From the NCBI RefSeq assembly GCF_000347635.1, contig NC_020514.1:1364001-1428000 (forward strand): 64,000 nucleotides of DNA. Reading direction: 5' to 3'. Below, in pieces: positions 25,214-34,251 of the stretch (positions within the stretch are counted from its first letter, which is position 1; the number at the start of each line of letters is the position of its first letter). The notes under the pieces are model-generated. The model worked only from the letters and a program-made list of their open reading frames with translations. It did no database searches and was not told where the DNA came from. The DNA comes from Paraglaciecola psychrophila 170 (GTDB taxonomy: Bacteria; Pseudomonadota; Gammaproteobacteria; Enterobacterales; Alteromonadaceae). The translations under genes were made by a program, and so were the position numbers.

Positions 25214-26590
25214 TTACTCGCCAAAAGCGCCTGCAGCGCCGGGAAACACGACAGGACTCTCAAACCCTTCTTCGCTGATACTCGCAACACCAAAAAAGTA
25301 ATTGTCTATTACCACATTTTCTAAAGTGTACTTGGTCACATTGCCTACAAACTTGCTGTATTGCCATTGTGGTGCGTCGGTGTAGCGCCAATAAATTTTA
25401 TACCCAGCAAGCTGCTTGTTTTGTTTTTTGTCTAGCGCCGCCCAGCTCAACGTAGTGCTAGGTTGAACTGCACCTTTTATTGTCACCTTTGCTGGTGGAG
25501 AAGGCGCCCACGCCATACCTGCTAACGATACCGCATTTAGTGCAGTGAGCTTAGCGGCATAATCAAAATTAACACCGTCAATCGTATCACCATATGTGAC
25601 ACCATTTTCGACCCGCAAATCTTGATGTTGACGGTCATAATGTTCATTGGTTTCCATAATGCGAACACCTGGATAACCTAAATCGTTGAAGGGGCGGTGA
25701 TGACCACCGCGGCCGAACCTGTCTAAGCGATACACGACCATAGTATTTAAGTTAGGGATATATCGGTCAGCCATTAGATCGATGTATCGGGCTAAGTTGC
25801 GACTAGGTGAGTCCACTTCGCCACCTGTATATCTGCGGTTACGTGCTTCAGCATCCGTTTCGGTGTAGCGGGTGCCTTCGGCAAAAATACGAGCCGTGGT
25901 ATTGTTGATAACGCCATTGATACCCGCAATATTGCCAATCATGTCATTATTTAAAACTGCTTTTAAACGCCATCCTTCCTTTTGCGCTGTTTCAGCTAAT
26001 ATTTTTCCGCCAAAAAGCCCCTGTTCTTCCCCAGCCAAAGCTGCGTAAACAATGCTACCGTTAAACTTGTACTGGCTGAGTATTCGGGCCGCTTCTAACG
26101 TGCCTGCGACGCCAGAGGCATTATCGTTTGCACCGGGTGAATCATCGGTGAAGTTCATAACATCTGAAATACGCGAGTCAATATCGCCAGACATCATGAC
26201 GTAGCGATTAGGATCAGTACTACCGGTTTGCACTGCAATCACACTTATTACTTCTGTCGCATCTGGAATACGTTTTTCACCTTGAATGGTTTGTGACTGG
26301 AAATACACTTTTAGACAGCCACCACATGCTTTAGAAATATTATCAAATTCAGATTTGATCCAGCGTCTTGCCGCACCAATTCCCCGAGTGTCTGATTTTG
26401 TGTCGGACAAAGTATGCCGAGTGCCAAAGTTAACTAATTTACGGATGTCATTTTCAATTCGCTTTGCATTAATTTGTTGTTGAATGTCATGTAATTGCCC
26501 TTGATCTTTGTATCTTAAATCTTCTGCTTGTGAGGTAAATGCTAAGATACAAAGTAAATGGGCAAATAACGTGGGTAGAATATTTTTCAC
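25214..26590 (-). CDS. secreted M28 family zinc peptidase
   Basis: A 458-residue exported peptidase. A signal peptide occupies about residues 1-22 (cut after FTSQA). The M28 catalytic domain shows VMMSGDIDSR (first metal ligand region), DDSPGANDNASGVAG with the bridging Asp, and ALAGEEQGLFGG with the catalytic Glu pair; RGGHHRPFNDLGYPGV carries a later ligand. The C-terminal 90 residues look like a fibronectin-III/Ig-like domain (SPPAKVTIKG to the end). Likely an aminopeptidase in the periplasm or outside the cell. Convergent with proBA. Confidence 0.9.
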   Translation of the reverse strand: MKNILPTLFAHLLCILAFTSQAEDLRYKDQGQLHDIQQQINAKRIENDIRKLVNFGTRHTLSDTKSDTRGIGAARRWIKSEFDNISKACGGCLKVYFQSQTIQGEKRIPDATEVISVIAVQTGSTDPNRYVMMSGDIDSRISDVMNFTDDSPGANDNASGVAGTLEAARILSQYKFNGSIVYAALAGEEQGLFGGKILAETAQKEGWRLKAVLNNDMIGNIAGINGVINNTTARIFAEGTRYTETDAEARNRRYTGGEVDSPSRNLARYIDLMADRYIPNLNTMVVYRLDRFGRGGHHRPFNDLGYPGVRIMETNEHYDRQHQDLRVENGVTYGDTIDGVNFDYAAKLTALNAVSLAGMAWAPSPPAKVTIKGAVQPSTTLSWAALDKKQNKQLAGYKIYWRYTDAPQWQYSKFVGNVTKYTLENVVIDNYFFGVASISEEGFESPVVFPGAAGAFGE

Positions 26591-26700
26591 AATCTGTTCC
26601 TGAATGATTTATTTTTTATTTGTGGCTACTTTAACGTATTTTGACCTGATATTGTTTATTTTTAGTATTCATTATCTCAAAACTACAATTGGCTAACATT

Positions 26701-27597
26701 ATGATCCCACTGGTATTTCATCCTATTTATAGTCAACTAGATTTGCCAGTACGGCATCGTTTTCCTGTTGAAAAGTATCAAGGGATCCGTGATGGATTAG
26801 CTGCGATGGGGGTTGCAAATGACAACTTTCACATACCAACTCCCATTTCTCCAAAAGATTTGCGGCAAGTCTTTAATCCGCAGTATGTGCAACAACTAGT
26901 AGATGGAACTCTGGATGGTAAAGCTATGCGGCGTATCGGTTTTCCTTGGTCTGCACAACTTATTCAGCGCACATTAACGGCTGTAGGCGGCACAGTTTTA
27001 ACGGCCAGACTAGCTTTAGAACATGGTAAAGCATTAAATTTGACCGGTGGTTATCACCATGCATTTGCGAACTATGGTTCGGGTTTTTGTCTATTTAACG
27101 ATTTGTATTTGGCCGCTTTGTCTATGTTAAAAAGTCCTAATATTGATAAAGTACTTATTTTCGACTGTGATGTGCATCAAGGTGACGGGACTGCGAAATT
27201 AGCTGAAAATAACACCCAAATTTATACCGTTTCTCTGCATGCAGAGAAAAACTTCCCATACCGTAAGCAGCACTCAAACATGGACTTCAACTTACTCAAA
27301 GGCACACAAGATAGTGAATATTTAGATACAGTTGACAGTGCTTTGCATTTGGCCATTAATACTTACCAACCTGACGCCGTCATTTATGATGCTGGGGTAG
27401 ACATTCACATCGATGATGACTTAGGACATCTGCACATTACTACTGAGGGCGTATATCAAAGAGACTGCTTAGTCTTTGATACCTGCAAGCACAAAGGATT
27501 ACCTATCGCAGCAGTAATTGGGGGAGGTTATCAACGAAATATAAAAGCTTTAGTAGACGTGCATCTTCAACTATATAAAGCCGCTGGTGTGATGTAG
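26701..27597 (+). CDS. histone deacetylase family amidohydrolase
   Basis: A 298-residue arginase/deacetylase-fold protein of the bacterial HDAC-like (class II/IV) group. The active site shows GGYHHAF (paired His), FDCDVHQGDGTA (zinc ligands Asp and His), and YDAGVDIHIDDDLG (third ligand Asp). Bacterial members deacetylate small N-acetylated amines or polyamines, not histones; the true substrate is unknown. The ATG at 26701 gives the usual start IPLVFHPIYS; a TTG at 26689 is less likely. Confidence 0.92.
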   Translation: MIPLVFHPIYSQLDLPVRHRFPVEKYQGIRDGLAAMGVANDNFHIPTPISPKDLRQVFNPQYVQQLVDGTLDGKAMRRIGFPWSAQLIQRTLTAVGGTVLTARLALEHGKALNLTGGYHHAFANYGSGFCLFNDLYLAALSMLKSPNIDKVLIFDCDVHQGDGTAKLAENNTQIYTVSLHAEKNFPYRKQHSNMDFNLLKGTQDSEYLDTVDSALHLAINTYQPDAVIYDAGVDIHIDDDLGHLHITTEGVYQRDCLVFDTCKHKGLPIAAVIGGGYQRNIKALVDVHLQLYKAAGVM

Positions 27598-27679
27598 ATC
27601 CAACTTCCACAATATTTGCACATTAATCCTTTATTTTGTTTGCTATCTTTTTAACTAGATTATCGATTAATAGATCGAA

Positions 27680-28321
27680 TTGTTGTTGGCAATTAATGTA
27701 ACAAGGAAGACGAGGTTATCACGCTTCAATACTACCAATCTCAAGCAAATAATACTCTCTAGTGTTTTATTTTTGTTGGCCGCTACAGTAGCTCACGCAT
27801 CTGACAATTTACCTTACTACAATAGCCCAGAATTTACACCTCATTGGTTAGGGAGCAAGAGTCCAACATTTGAAGATTTTCATCGTATTCCATCCTTTAG
27901 TTTAATGGATCAGGATGGGAAAGAAGTCACTGAAAAAACTTTCTAAAATAAAATTTACGTGGCAAGCTTTTTCTTCAGTTCTTGCCCTGGCATTTGCCCT
28001 TCGATCAGAACTAAACTAAACAAGGTCCAAGAAAAATTTCTTAAGGATGCTGATGTTAAAACTCTTCAACATTCCATTAGACCCAATACAGATACGGTTG
28101 CTACACTAAAAAATACGCTAACGATAATGGCATCATCAGTGGAAAATGGCATTTAGCCACGGGTGATAGAGAAACTATTTATTCATTGGCTAAAAGTGCT
28201 TATTGACCAAAATCGACATATTCGTGGCATATACAATGGACTAAATAGTGCGTCTATAACCTATTTAATCTCAGATGTTGAGACCCTTAAAGCAGAAATG
28301 CAAACCATGGTAAATGAATGA
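27680..28321 (+). pseudogene. SCO1/SenC family protein, decayed
   Basis: Thioredoxin-fold copper chaperone for cytochrome oxidase. The protein reads from a signal-peptide-like N-terminus (SSVLFLLAATVAHA) through FSLMDQDGKEVTEKTF, then an in-frame TAA at 27944-27946, then NKIYVASFFFSSCPGICPS with the copper-binding C-x3-C. A frameshift near 28105-28115 moves to NGIISGKWHLATGDRETIYS and SLAKSAY, after which about 25-30 residues (usually including the conserved His) are missing before LIDQNRHIRGIYNG. It ends at the TGA at 28319-28321. The start codon is also unclear. Four separate lesions show a true pseudogene. Confidence 0.87.
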
Positions 28322-28427
28322 AAGGTTCAAGATTGAATGGTACTTAATTTAAACAGTACGCTAATTAAAACAATGCCTAGGTGAATCATTTACTGCATGA
28401 CATTGATCACGTACTCTCAGATTCACG

Positions 28428-28649
28428 TTAATAATTAGAATTCGGTGTGTTGTCTGGGTCTATTTCACCTGATACTTCATCTGGGTCCACATCATTGATT
28501 AAGAGCGTTTCGCGCACTGCTTCTATGTGCTTTAACACTGCCTGATAGCGATCACCATACTCATACTTAGTCACTTCAATAGCTTTTGGCATATAGCTAA
28601 AGGCAATCTTTAGTGCCATAAGCGCTTCTTTGTCTAATTTGTTAGTCAT
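28428..28649 (-). CDS. small conserved-looking protein of unknown function
   Basis: A 73-residue protein with an amphipathic, mostly helical N-terminal part (KEALMALKIAFSYMPKAIEV) and an acidic tail rich in Asp, Glu and Pro. Codon use looks like a real gene, and a GAGA lies before the ATG at 28649. No family recognised. It is divergent from the WYL regulator, and the 124-bp gap between them contains three palindromes. Confidence 0.6.
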   Translation of the reverse strand: MTNKLDKEALMALKIAFSYMPKAIEVTKYEYGDRYQAVLKHIEAVRETLLINDVDPDEVSGEIDPDNTPNSNY

Positions 28650-28686
28650 ATTCTGTCTCGAGGTATCAAGTTGATGTTTTTTATAG

Positions 28687-28736
28687 ACGTATACGTAGAT
28701 GTAATCATAATGATTGTATTGAGTGAGAAACTCACT
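28687..28736. promoter_or_regulatory. three adjacent palindromes upstream of the WYL regulator
   Basis: ACGTATACGT (28687-28696), AATCAT-A-ATGATT (28703-28715) and AGTGAG-AAA-CTCACT (28722-28736) stand in a row in the divergent gap. The last lies 38 bp before the regulator's ATG. Known CapW/BrxR regulators bind palindromes in their own promoter, so one of these is a likely autoregulatory operator. Confidence 0.5.
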
Positions 28737-28773
28737 TATTCTTTTATGATCTAGTCATTGTGAGTCTATCCTG

Positions 28774-29679
28774 ATGGAATACCAGATTAATTTAAATGAA
28801 TTGCAAATACAAAAGAAGTTAGCAGAGTTAACCCATGCACAAGCAGACCGTTTGGCATTTATTGATTTTAGTTTGCAGTTTTTTGGTCATGTTGCTCGAA
28901 CAGATTTGATCCAACGTTTTAAAACTGGGTTGGCTGCTAGTACCCGGGACTTTAGTACTTATAAACAGCTTGCTCCACATAATCTCATTCTGCGACATCA
29001 AACTAAGAGTTATCATCGGACGAATGACTTTCAATCAGTATTTAAGCATGATCCACAGGTGATTTTAACGTCACTCAGCCGTGGTTTTGGCAACGGTATT
29101 TCGACTGGTATACAGCCGTCTGAGCAATGTTTTGATGCGGTTAGGCTGATACATCCAAATGTTGTCATAATTGCCAGTATCATGCGGGCTATTCATAACA
29201 AACAAGCCATTAAGTGTGGTTATGTGTCTGTCTCGTCTGGTGAAACAGAGCGTGCATTAGTGCCTCACTCAATTATCAACAATGGTCATCGTTGGCATGT
29301 GCGCGCTTATGATCGTAAGAGCAATCGTTTTCGAGATTTTGTGGCTACCCGTTTTACTTTTGTAGATGAGCTTCAAGGACCTGTGCATGTGCATGAAGCC
29401 AGTCCGTATGATCAGCAATGGCAACAAATTGTAAAGATTGTGCTGGTTCCCCATCCTAAAATTATGCAGTCAAAGGCGATTGAGATGGATTACAATATGT
29501 CGGATGGCATGCTCTCGATGCAACTACGAGCCGCAGTTGCTGCTTATGTATTAAGACAATGGCAGGTGGATTGTTCAGCGACTCAAACCGAGCACCATCA
29601 AGGTTGCCAGTTGTCATTGGCTAACCCTGAGGTACTCGAATTAATTGAAAATACTTCTTTAGCACTAGGAGCGGGTTAG
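28774..29679 (+). CDS. WYL-domain transcriptional regulator, CapW/BrxR type
   Basis: A 301-residue protein with the three-part layout of CapW/BrxR regulators. The N-terminal winged helix (about 22-95) reads RLAFIDFSLQFFGHVARTDLIQRF and ASTRDFSTYKQLAP. The WYL domain (about 125-205) contains ALVPHSIINNGHRWHVRAYD followed by FRDFVATRF; the C-terminal WCX part (about 215-295) contains VPHPKIM. Relatives repress CBASS, BREX and other anti-phage loci and release DNA on a nucleic-acid-type signal. Here no full defence system is adjacent: on one side a 73-residue divergent gene, on the other a convergent AAA+-like gene 22 bp away. The family call is from pattern recall; the regulated target is unknown. 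Confidence 0.82.
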   Translation: MEYQINLNELQIQKKLAELTHAQADRLAFIDFSLQFFGHVARTDLIQRFKTGLAASTRDFSTYKQLAPHNLILRHQTKSYHRTNDFQSVFKHDPQVILTSLSRGFGNGISTGIQPSEQCFDAVRLIHPNVVIIASIMRAIHNKQAIKCGYVSVSSGETERALVPHSIINNGHRWHVRAYDRKSNRFRDFVATRFTFVDELQGPVHVHEASPYDQQWQQIVKIVLVPHPKIMQSKAIEMDYNMSDGMLSMQLRAAVAAYVLRQWQVDCSATQTEHHQGCQLSLANPEVLELIENTSLALGAG

Positions 29680-29701
29680 GTCCATATGATTGTGAATTGG
29701 T

Positions 29702-30259
29702 TTAGCGAAATGTTATGACACTATCAATGGTGTGCTGGATAATGTGCAACGTTGGTTTTTCTGATATTGAAAGTATCGACAAGCCTGGATATTGGGATAA
29801 GCGCTTGAAAATATAGCTGATTTCTTGATTAGCATATTTGTGATGTGCATCTTTTACTTTAGACCCTCTGGAGAATAAAGTATCGGCCTCATCGAAGAAT
29901 AATATCCAGTTTTCTGTTTCAGCCTGTGCAACCAGTTTTGACAGGTGTTTCTCGGTTTCTTCAACGTATCTATCGACCAATCGTTGACAGTCAATAAAAC
30001 AGACTGGCTGTTTAGTATGGTAAGCAAGTTGATTTAGTTGCATGACCTTATCAGCTGTGTGTTTTCCGTAAAAAACCAGCTTTGTGTCGATTTTTTTTGC
30101 TGATTTGTCTGATGCCACTTTTAATTTATTGGTGTCGTCTTGGTTTATGGCTGCGTCGCGTGTTGTTGCAACAGGCTGAGATAAGATATGGATGAACGAA
30201 GTTGAGCCATTGTGATATTCACTAAATACGGTTTTGTAGTCTGTGATTGCCACTATCAT
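29702..30259 (-). CDS. AAA+-like protein with degenerate P-loop
   Basis: A 185-residue protein resembling the AAA+ ATPases with the NWILFFDEADALF-type Walker B. Here Walker B is intact (WILFFDEADTLF) and followed by the family pattern VKDAHHKYANQEISYIFKRL and YPGLSIL. The Walker A position reads FYGKHTADKV instead of FYGPPGTGKT: the first Gly and the Lys remain but two Gly and the Thr are gone. The sensor-1 Asn is Ser (ILSISE), and the arginine-finger RRF stretch is missing. The N-terminal 60 residues are unlike the family. It is thus probably a non-hydrolysing relative. It is convergent with the WYL regulator. Confidence 0.65.
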   Translation of the reverse strand: MIVAITDYKTVFSEYHNGSTSFIHILSQPVATTRDAAINQDDTNKLKVASDKSAKKIDTKLVFYGKHTADKVMQLNQLAYHTKQPVCFIDCQRLVDRYVEETEKHLSKLVAQAETENWILFFDEADTLFSRGSKVKDAHHKYANQEISYIFKRLSQYPGLSILSISEKPTLHIIQHTIDSVITFR

Positions 30260-30487
30260 TCTCCTAGATTTATGGTTGTTTAGTGCAATTTAAGATTATT
30301 AATTTAACTATAGTCAATCCACAACTTTGCAATACGCGCTAAATTTGCACGCGTTATGGTTGGTGATGAATTGAGCCATTAAACATTTTGTGCATAAACA
30401 ATAACTATAAATCCGCTTTTTTAATATGGTTTTAGTCATAATTGCCTTTCTAAACAGTCTGATTTCTGGTACTTTTCTCCTCTAAAT

Positions 30488-30503
30488 AGACGTCCAGATG
30501 TCT
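30488..30503 (+). promoter_or_regulatory. MetJ-box-like tandem site upstream of serA
   Basis: AGACGTCC-AGATGTCT matches two adjacent 8-bp met boxes (consensus AGACGTCT) at 12-13 of 16 or better, 28 bp before the serA ATG. The same type of site stands before metK at 51015-51030. Confidence 0.65.
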
Positions 30504-30530
30504 CTAATTCAACCGCCAAGTGGAAATCTC

Positions 30531-31760
30531 ATGAGCAAAGTGTCGTTGCCAAAAGAAAAAATCAAAATATTACTACTTGAAGGTCTTCATCAAAGTACCT
30601 TAGATACCCTTCATGCTAATGGGTATGAGAACATTGAGTATCTGAAAACATCACTTCCAGAAGATGAATTGATTGCCAAAATTAAAGATGTACATTTTGT
30701 GGGTATTCGTTCAAGAACGCAGCTGAATGAAAATGTTATTGCCGCGGCTAATAAATTAGTGGCAGTAGGTTGTTTTTGTATTGGTACAAATCAGGTCGAC
30801 CTAGTCGCTACGCAGATACGAGGCATACCCGTTTTTAATGCGCCTTTTTCAAATACTCGTTCAGTAGCAGAGTTGGCACTGGCTCAAATTATTTTATTGT
30901 TGCGTGGTGTGCCAGCCAGAAATGCCAAGGCACATAAGGGCATTTGGGATAAAAGCGCGGTTGGCTCTTTTGAGGCGCGTGGCAAAACCCTAGGTATCAT
31001 TGGTTACGGCCACATTGGTACTCAATTAAGCATTTTGGCTGAGCATCTTGGGATGAGAGTACAGTTTTTTGATATTGAAAATAAACTAGTCTTGGGTAAC
31101 TCAACACAAACTAAAACCTTAAAACAATTATTAAATACTTCTGATGTTGTGACCCTTCACGTACCTGAGACAGCACAAACTCAAAACATGATCGGCGCCA
31201 AAGAGTTATCCATGATGAAAGATGGTGCAATTTTAATCAATGCTGCCAGAGGTACCATTATTGATATAGATGCCTTGGTCAATGCGCTGAAGAGTGGGAA
31301 ATTATCGGGTGCCGCTATCGATGTATTCCCGGTAGAGCCAAAGTCGAATAATGAACCTTTTGAATCCCCATTGACTCAATTCGATAATGTGATTTTAACA
31401 CCACATGTAGGTGGAAGTACTCAAGAAGCCCAACAGAATATTGGCATCGAAGTAGCTGGCAAATTAGCCAAGTACAGTGATAATGGTTCGACTTTGTCGG
31501 CAGTGAATTTCCCTGAAGTATCCTTACCTGAACAAACTGATCGCTCACGTTTATTACATATTCATAAAAATGCGCCGGGTGTGTTAACACAAATTAACCA
31601 AGCTTTTGCTCAAAAAGGTTTGAATATTGCGGCGCAGTATCTTCAAACCAATGAAAATATTGGTTATGTAGTGATTGATGTTGAAACTGACGATGCAGAA
31701 GAAGCATTTGAGCAGTTGCAAAAGATTGATGGCACCATCAAGACAAGAATTCTGCATTGA
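30531..31760 (+). CDS. serA: D-3-phosphoglycerate dehydrogenase
   Basis: First step of serine synthesis: NAD-dependent oxidation of 3-phosphoglycerate. A 409-residue protein with the substrate domain (IRSRTQLNENV), Rossmann domain (LGIIGYGHIGTQ, about 155-165), catalytic Arg in NAARGTIID, a Glu in FPVEP and His in TPHVGGSTQEAQ, and a C-terminal ACT domain that binds serine for feedback control. The ATG at 30531 (MSKVSLPKEKIK) matches the usual start and follows GTGGAA; an in-frame ATG at 30498 would overlap the MetJ-like site. The site suggests control by methionine/SAM supply. Confidence 0.96.
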   Translation: MSKVSLPKEKIKILLLEGLHQSTLDTLHANGYENIEYLKTSLPEDELIAKIKDVHFVGIRSRTQLNENVIAAANKLVAVGCFCIGTNQVDLVATQIRGIPVFNAPFSNTRSVAELALAQIILLLRGVPARNAKAHKGIWDKSAVGSFEARGKTLGIIGYGHIGTQLSILAEHLGMRVQFFDIENKLVLGNSTQTKTLKQLLNTSDVVTLHVPETAQTQNMIGAKELSMMKDGAILINAARGTIIDIDALVNALKSGKLSGAAIDVFPVEPKSNNEPFESPLTQFDNVILTPHVGGSTQEAQQNIGIEVAGKLAKYSDNGSTLSAVNFPEVSLPEQTDRSRLLHIHKNAPGVLTQINQAFAQKGLNIAAQYLQTNENIGYVVIDVETDDAEEAFEQLQKIDGTIKTRILH

Positions 31761-31790
31761 TCGAATGTTAGTTTTTCAGCACTAATATTT

Positions 31791-31821
31791 AAAAACACCT
31801 GCTAAATTAGCGGGTGTTTTT
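31791..31821 (+). terminator. rho-independent terminator of serA
   Basis: AAAAACACC-T-GCTAA pairs with TTAGC-G-GGTGTTTTT around a single-base loop; strong bidirectional hairpin shared with the convergent histidine kinase relic. Confidence 0.9.
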
Positions 31822-31862
31822 CATTTTGGGCGACATAACTTTGATTCTATAAATAGCAGGAA

Positions 31863-33299
31863 TTACACAGGAAAAGCAATCGTAAACTCTACCCCTTTGC
31901 CTATTTCAGAGCGACAGTCTATGGTTCCTCGAAGCACTTTCATCACAATGTTATTACAGATATGCATACCTAGCCCGCAGTTTTCTGTATCTCTGGCTAA
32001 GGTAAAGAACGGTTTATAAACATTTTCAATCGTTTGCGTAGCCATACCGATACCATTGTCTTGGTATATGAATACAAGTTTTTTGTTGTTTGCTGAGTCA
32101 CATTCGATATTAGCTTTAATCGTTATTCGCCCATCTGTACCGGGAGCAAAGGCATGATGAGCCGAGTTCATAATTAAATTAATCAGCAGTTGGCATAATG
32201 CCCCAGGATTACTTTCAATCGTTAAGTCGGCAGGAATATCTAAGCAAAACTTATGTGGGGTGAGTTTAAGCCTAGGCTTAAGTGAGAGTAAAACCTCGCA
32301 CACATAATCGCATAGCACGAACGAACGCATATCTTGACTATGTTGGTCGACTGATAGACGTTTAAACGTTTTGATTAACTCATTTGTCCTGAGTATATTG
32401 CGCTCAATAATTTGCGACGCTTCAGTAGATTCTTTTAGGTAATTGATAAGTTCAGAACGTTTAAGTTGATCATCTTGTAACTTTTCGAAACAGTTGTGTT
32501 GAATTTCACTTAGAAAGCTCGCAGCGGTTACCGTCACGCCAATAGGTGAACTTATTTCATGTGTTAAGCTAGACATCATGATGCCTAGAGCTGCCATACT
32601 TTCCATTTCTAGCAGCTGACTTTGTACTTTGGCACGCTGCTCAATAGCTTTTTTTGGTAAGATATTTATTTCTTCAGTTGTCTCTTTCTGCAACATACAT
32701 TCTTGATGTAGGGCTACTTTTTTTTGTAATTCCTTCGCTTTATTTTTGGAATGATATAACAGGGCACCAGCACTCTGAATTGCCCGTTGTAACAATGATA
32801 ATTCCGCTGCATCGGCATTTCTTGCGGTGTTAAACAAAGCACTAAATACTCCGCTAATTGAACCATCCTTGGATACAATTGGGGCCAACCAATTAGCAAC
32901 AATACCTAATTTTTTTGCTTCTATATGCAAAGTTTGCCAAGCTCTGAATAAATAAATATCAGGCACAATACTGTGATTGCCTTGTTTAGTATTTTTACTG
33001 CAATCAGACTGAGGACTGTTTAAAAGAGATTTGATAATCTATTGTATAAAACATGGATGTGGATCCGTGCTTTTATTAAGAGTTCGGAAGACTGCTTTTT
33101 TACTATCAAATATTAATACCTGGCAATGACAGCTACCTAAAATTGTTTCTAAACAATCGGTTATTGTATTTAAACCATGGTCTAAGGGCTTACCATTTAA
33201 TATGTTTTCCAGCGCACAAGCGCGCGCATCGTCCAGTATGCGCTGTGATGCTAACGCAATATTTCTGGTATTGTCTTCGTTGGAGATGAGTTGTAAAGG
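31863..33299 (-). pseudogene. GAF-domain sensor histidine kinase, interrupted and 5'-truncated
   Basis: The intact downstream part (31863-32966) holds the second half of a GAF domain (NWLAPIVSKDGSISGVFSALF), a coiled linker, the H-box SSLTHEISSPIGV with the phospho-acceptor His, the N-box LLINLIMNSAHHAF, and G-boxes DNGIGM and GLGMHICN. In the same frame upstream, the start of the GAF domain continues (ASQRILDDARACALENILNG to FRTLNKSTDPHP), interrupted by a TAG at 33039-33041 and ended by a TAA at 33300-33302. A GTG at 32966 could start a short protein but has no ribosome site and would cut the GAF domain. No partner response regulator is near. Confidence 0.75.
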
Positions 33300-33385
33300 T
33301 TACATAGATTTTTATTATTTTTATTAGAACTACACTAATTAAATAATCCATCATATTTTGAGCAGTTGTAAAGATATCAGACTTT

Positions 33386-34114
33386 TTATAGATCTCCATG
33401 TATTGCCTGCAAAGCAGATATGGCAGTGATTGCAGCCGTTTCAGTGCGTAACACTCTTGGTCCCAGTTGGATAGTCTGAAATCCATTCTGTTCAGTTTGG
33501 TATATTTCTTGGTCTGAAAAACCACCTTCTGGGCCAATTAACAATCTGGCTCCAGCAGGAGGGATAGACACATGTCTAAATGCTTTTTCAGCCCTGGGGT
33601 GTAAAGTAAGACGGACTTGGTTAGTGGACGAGCTTATCCAGTCTGCAAATAAACGCGGTGTATGCAATGTTGGTAATACATTTCTGCCACACTGCTCACA
33701 AGCTGCAATTGCTAATTTTTGCCATTGCTCATGTTTTTTAGACCATCTGTCTTGACTGAGTTTCACACCACAGCGTTCGGTAATAAGTGGGGTGATTTCA
33801 GAGACGCCTAACTCCACTGATTTCTGGATCACCCATTCCATTCTGTCGCCTCGAGAAATTCCTTGGCCTAGATGGATACTAAGGGGGGATTCTATGCTAA
33901 TTGAAATCTTAGAGTCTATGTGGACTACAACCTTACGTTTTGCCACTTCAAAGAGCTGGGCACTATATTCGTTCCCATCACCATTAAATAACACCACTGC
34001 TTGCCCTGCTTTAGCGCGTAAAACATTCGCCACGTGATTAGTTGCATCATCAGTCAAAGTGACATATGAATCAGTCGATAACTCGAAAGGATAATAAATT
34101 CTGATGATACGCAT
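33386..34114 (-). CDS. rsmE: 16S rRNA (uracil(1498)-N(3))-methyltransferase
   Basis: SPOUT-class methyltransferase that methylates U1498 of 16S rRNA in the assembled 30S subunit. The N-terminal PUA-like domain starts MRIIRIYYPFEL with HVANVLRAKAGQ; the SPOUT knot is visible in LLIGPEGGFSDQEI and LGPRVLRTETAAITAISAL, the SAM-binding loop. Length 242 residues is normal. It is upstream of the broken kinase on the same strand. Confidence 0.96.
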   Translation of the reverse strand: MRIIRIYYPFELSTDSYVTLTDDATNHVANVLRAKAGQAVVLFNGDGNEYSAQLFEVAKRKVVVHIDSKISISIESPLSIHLGQGISRGDRMEWVIQKSVELGVSEITPLITERCGVKLSQDRWSKKHEQWQKLAIAACEQCGRNVLPTLHTPRLFADWISSSTNQVRLTLHPRAEKAFRHVSIPPAGARLLIGPEGGFSDQEIYQTEQNGFQTIQLGPRVLRTETAAITAISALQAIHGDL

Positions 34115-34251
34115 GTTGTTACTCGGTGAGGATTTTTGTAAATGGTATCAACAGTGTGAAAATTAAAGAAGGGATAATATTAGTGAATGACAAGCATAAG
34201 TGTATTAAGACTCTGCGGTTGGTTCAGTCCCGCCTAACTTGTAATTATTGC

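Noticed and set aside
33190..33537. 115-codon minus-strand frame between the kinase relic and rsmE
   Set aside because: It overlaps the rsmE 3' end in another frame and also covers the GAF-domain coding of the kinase relic in a wrong frame.
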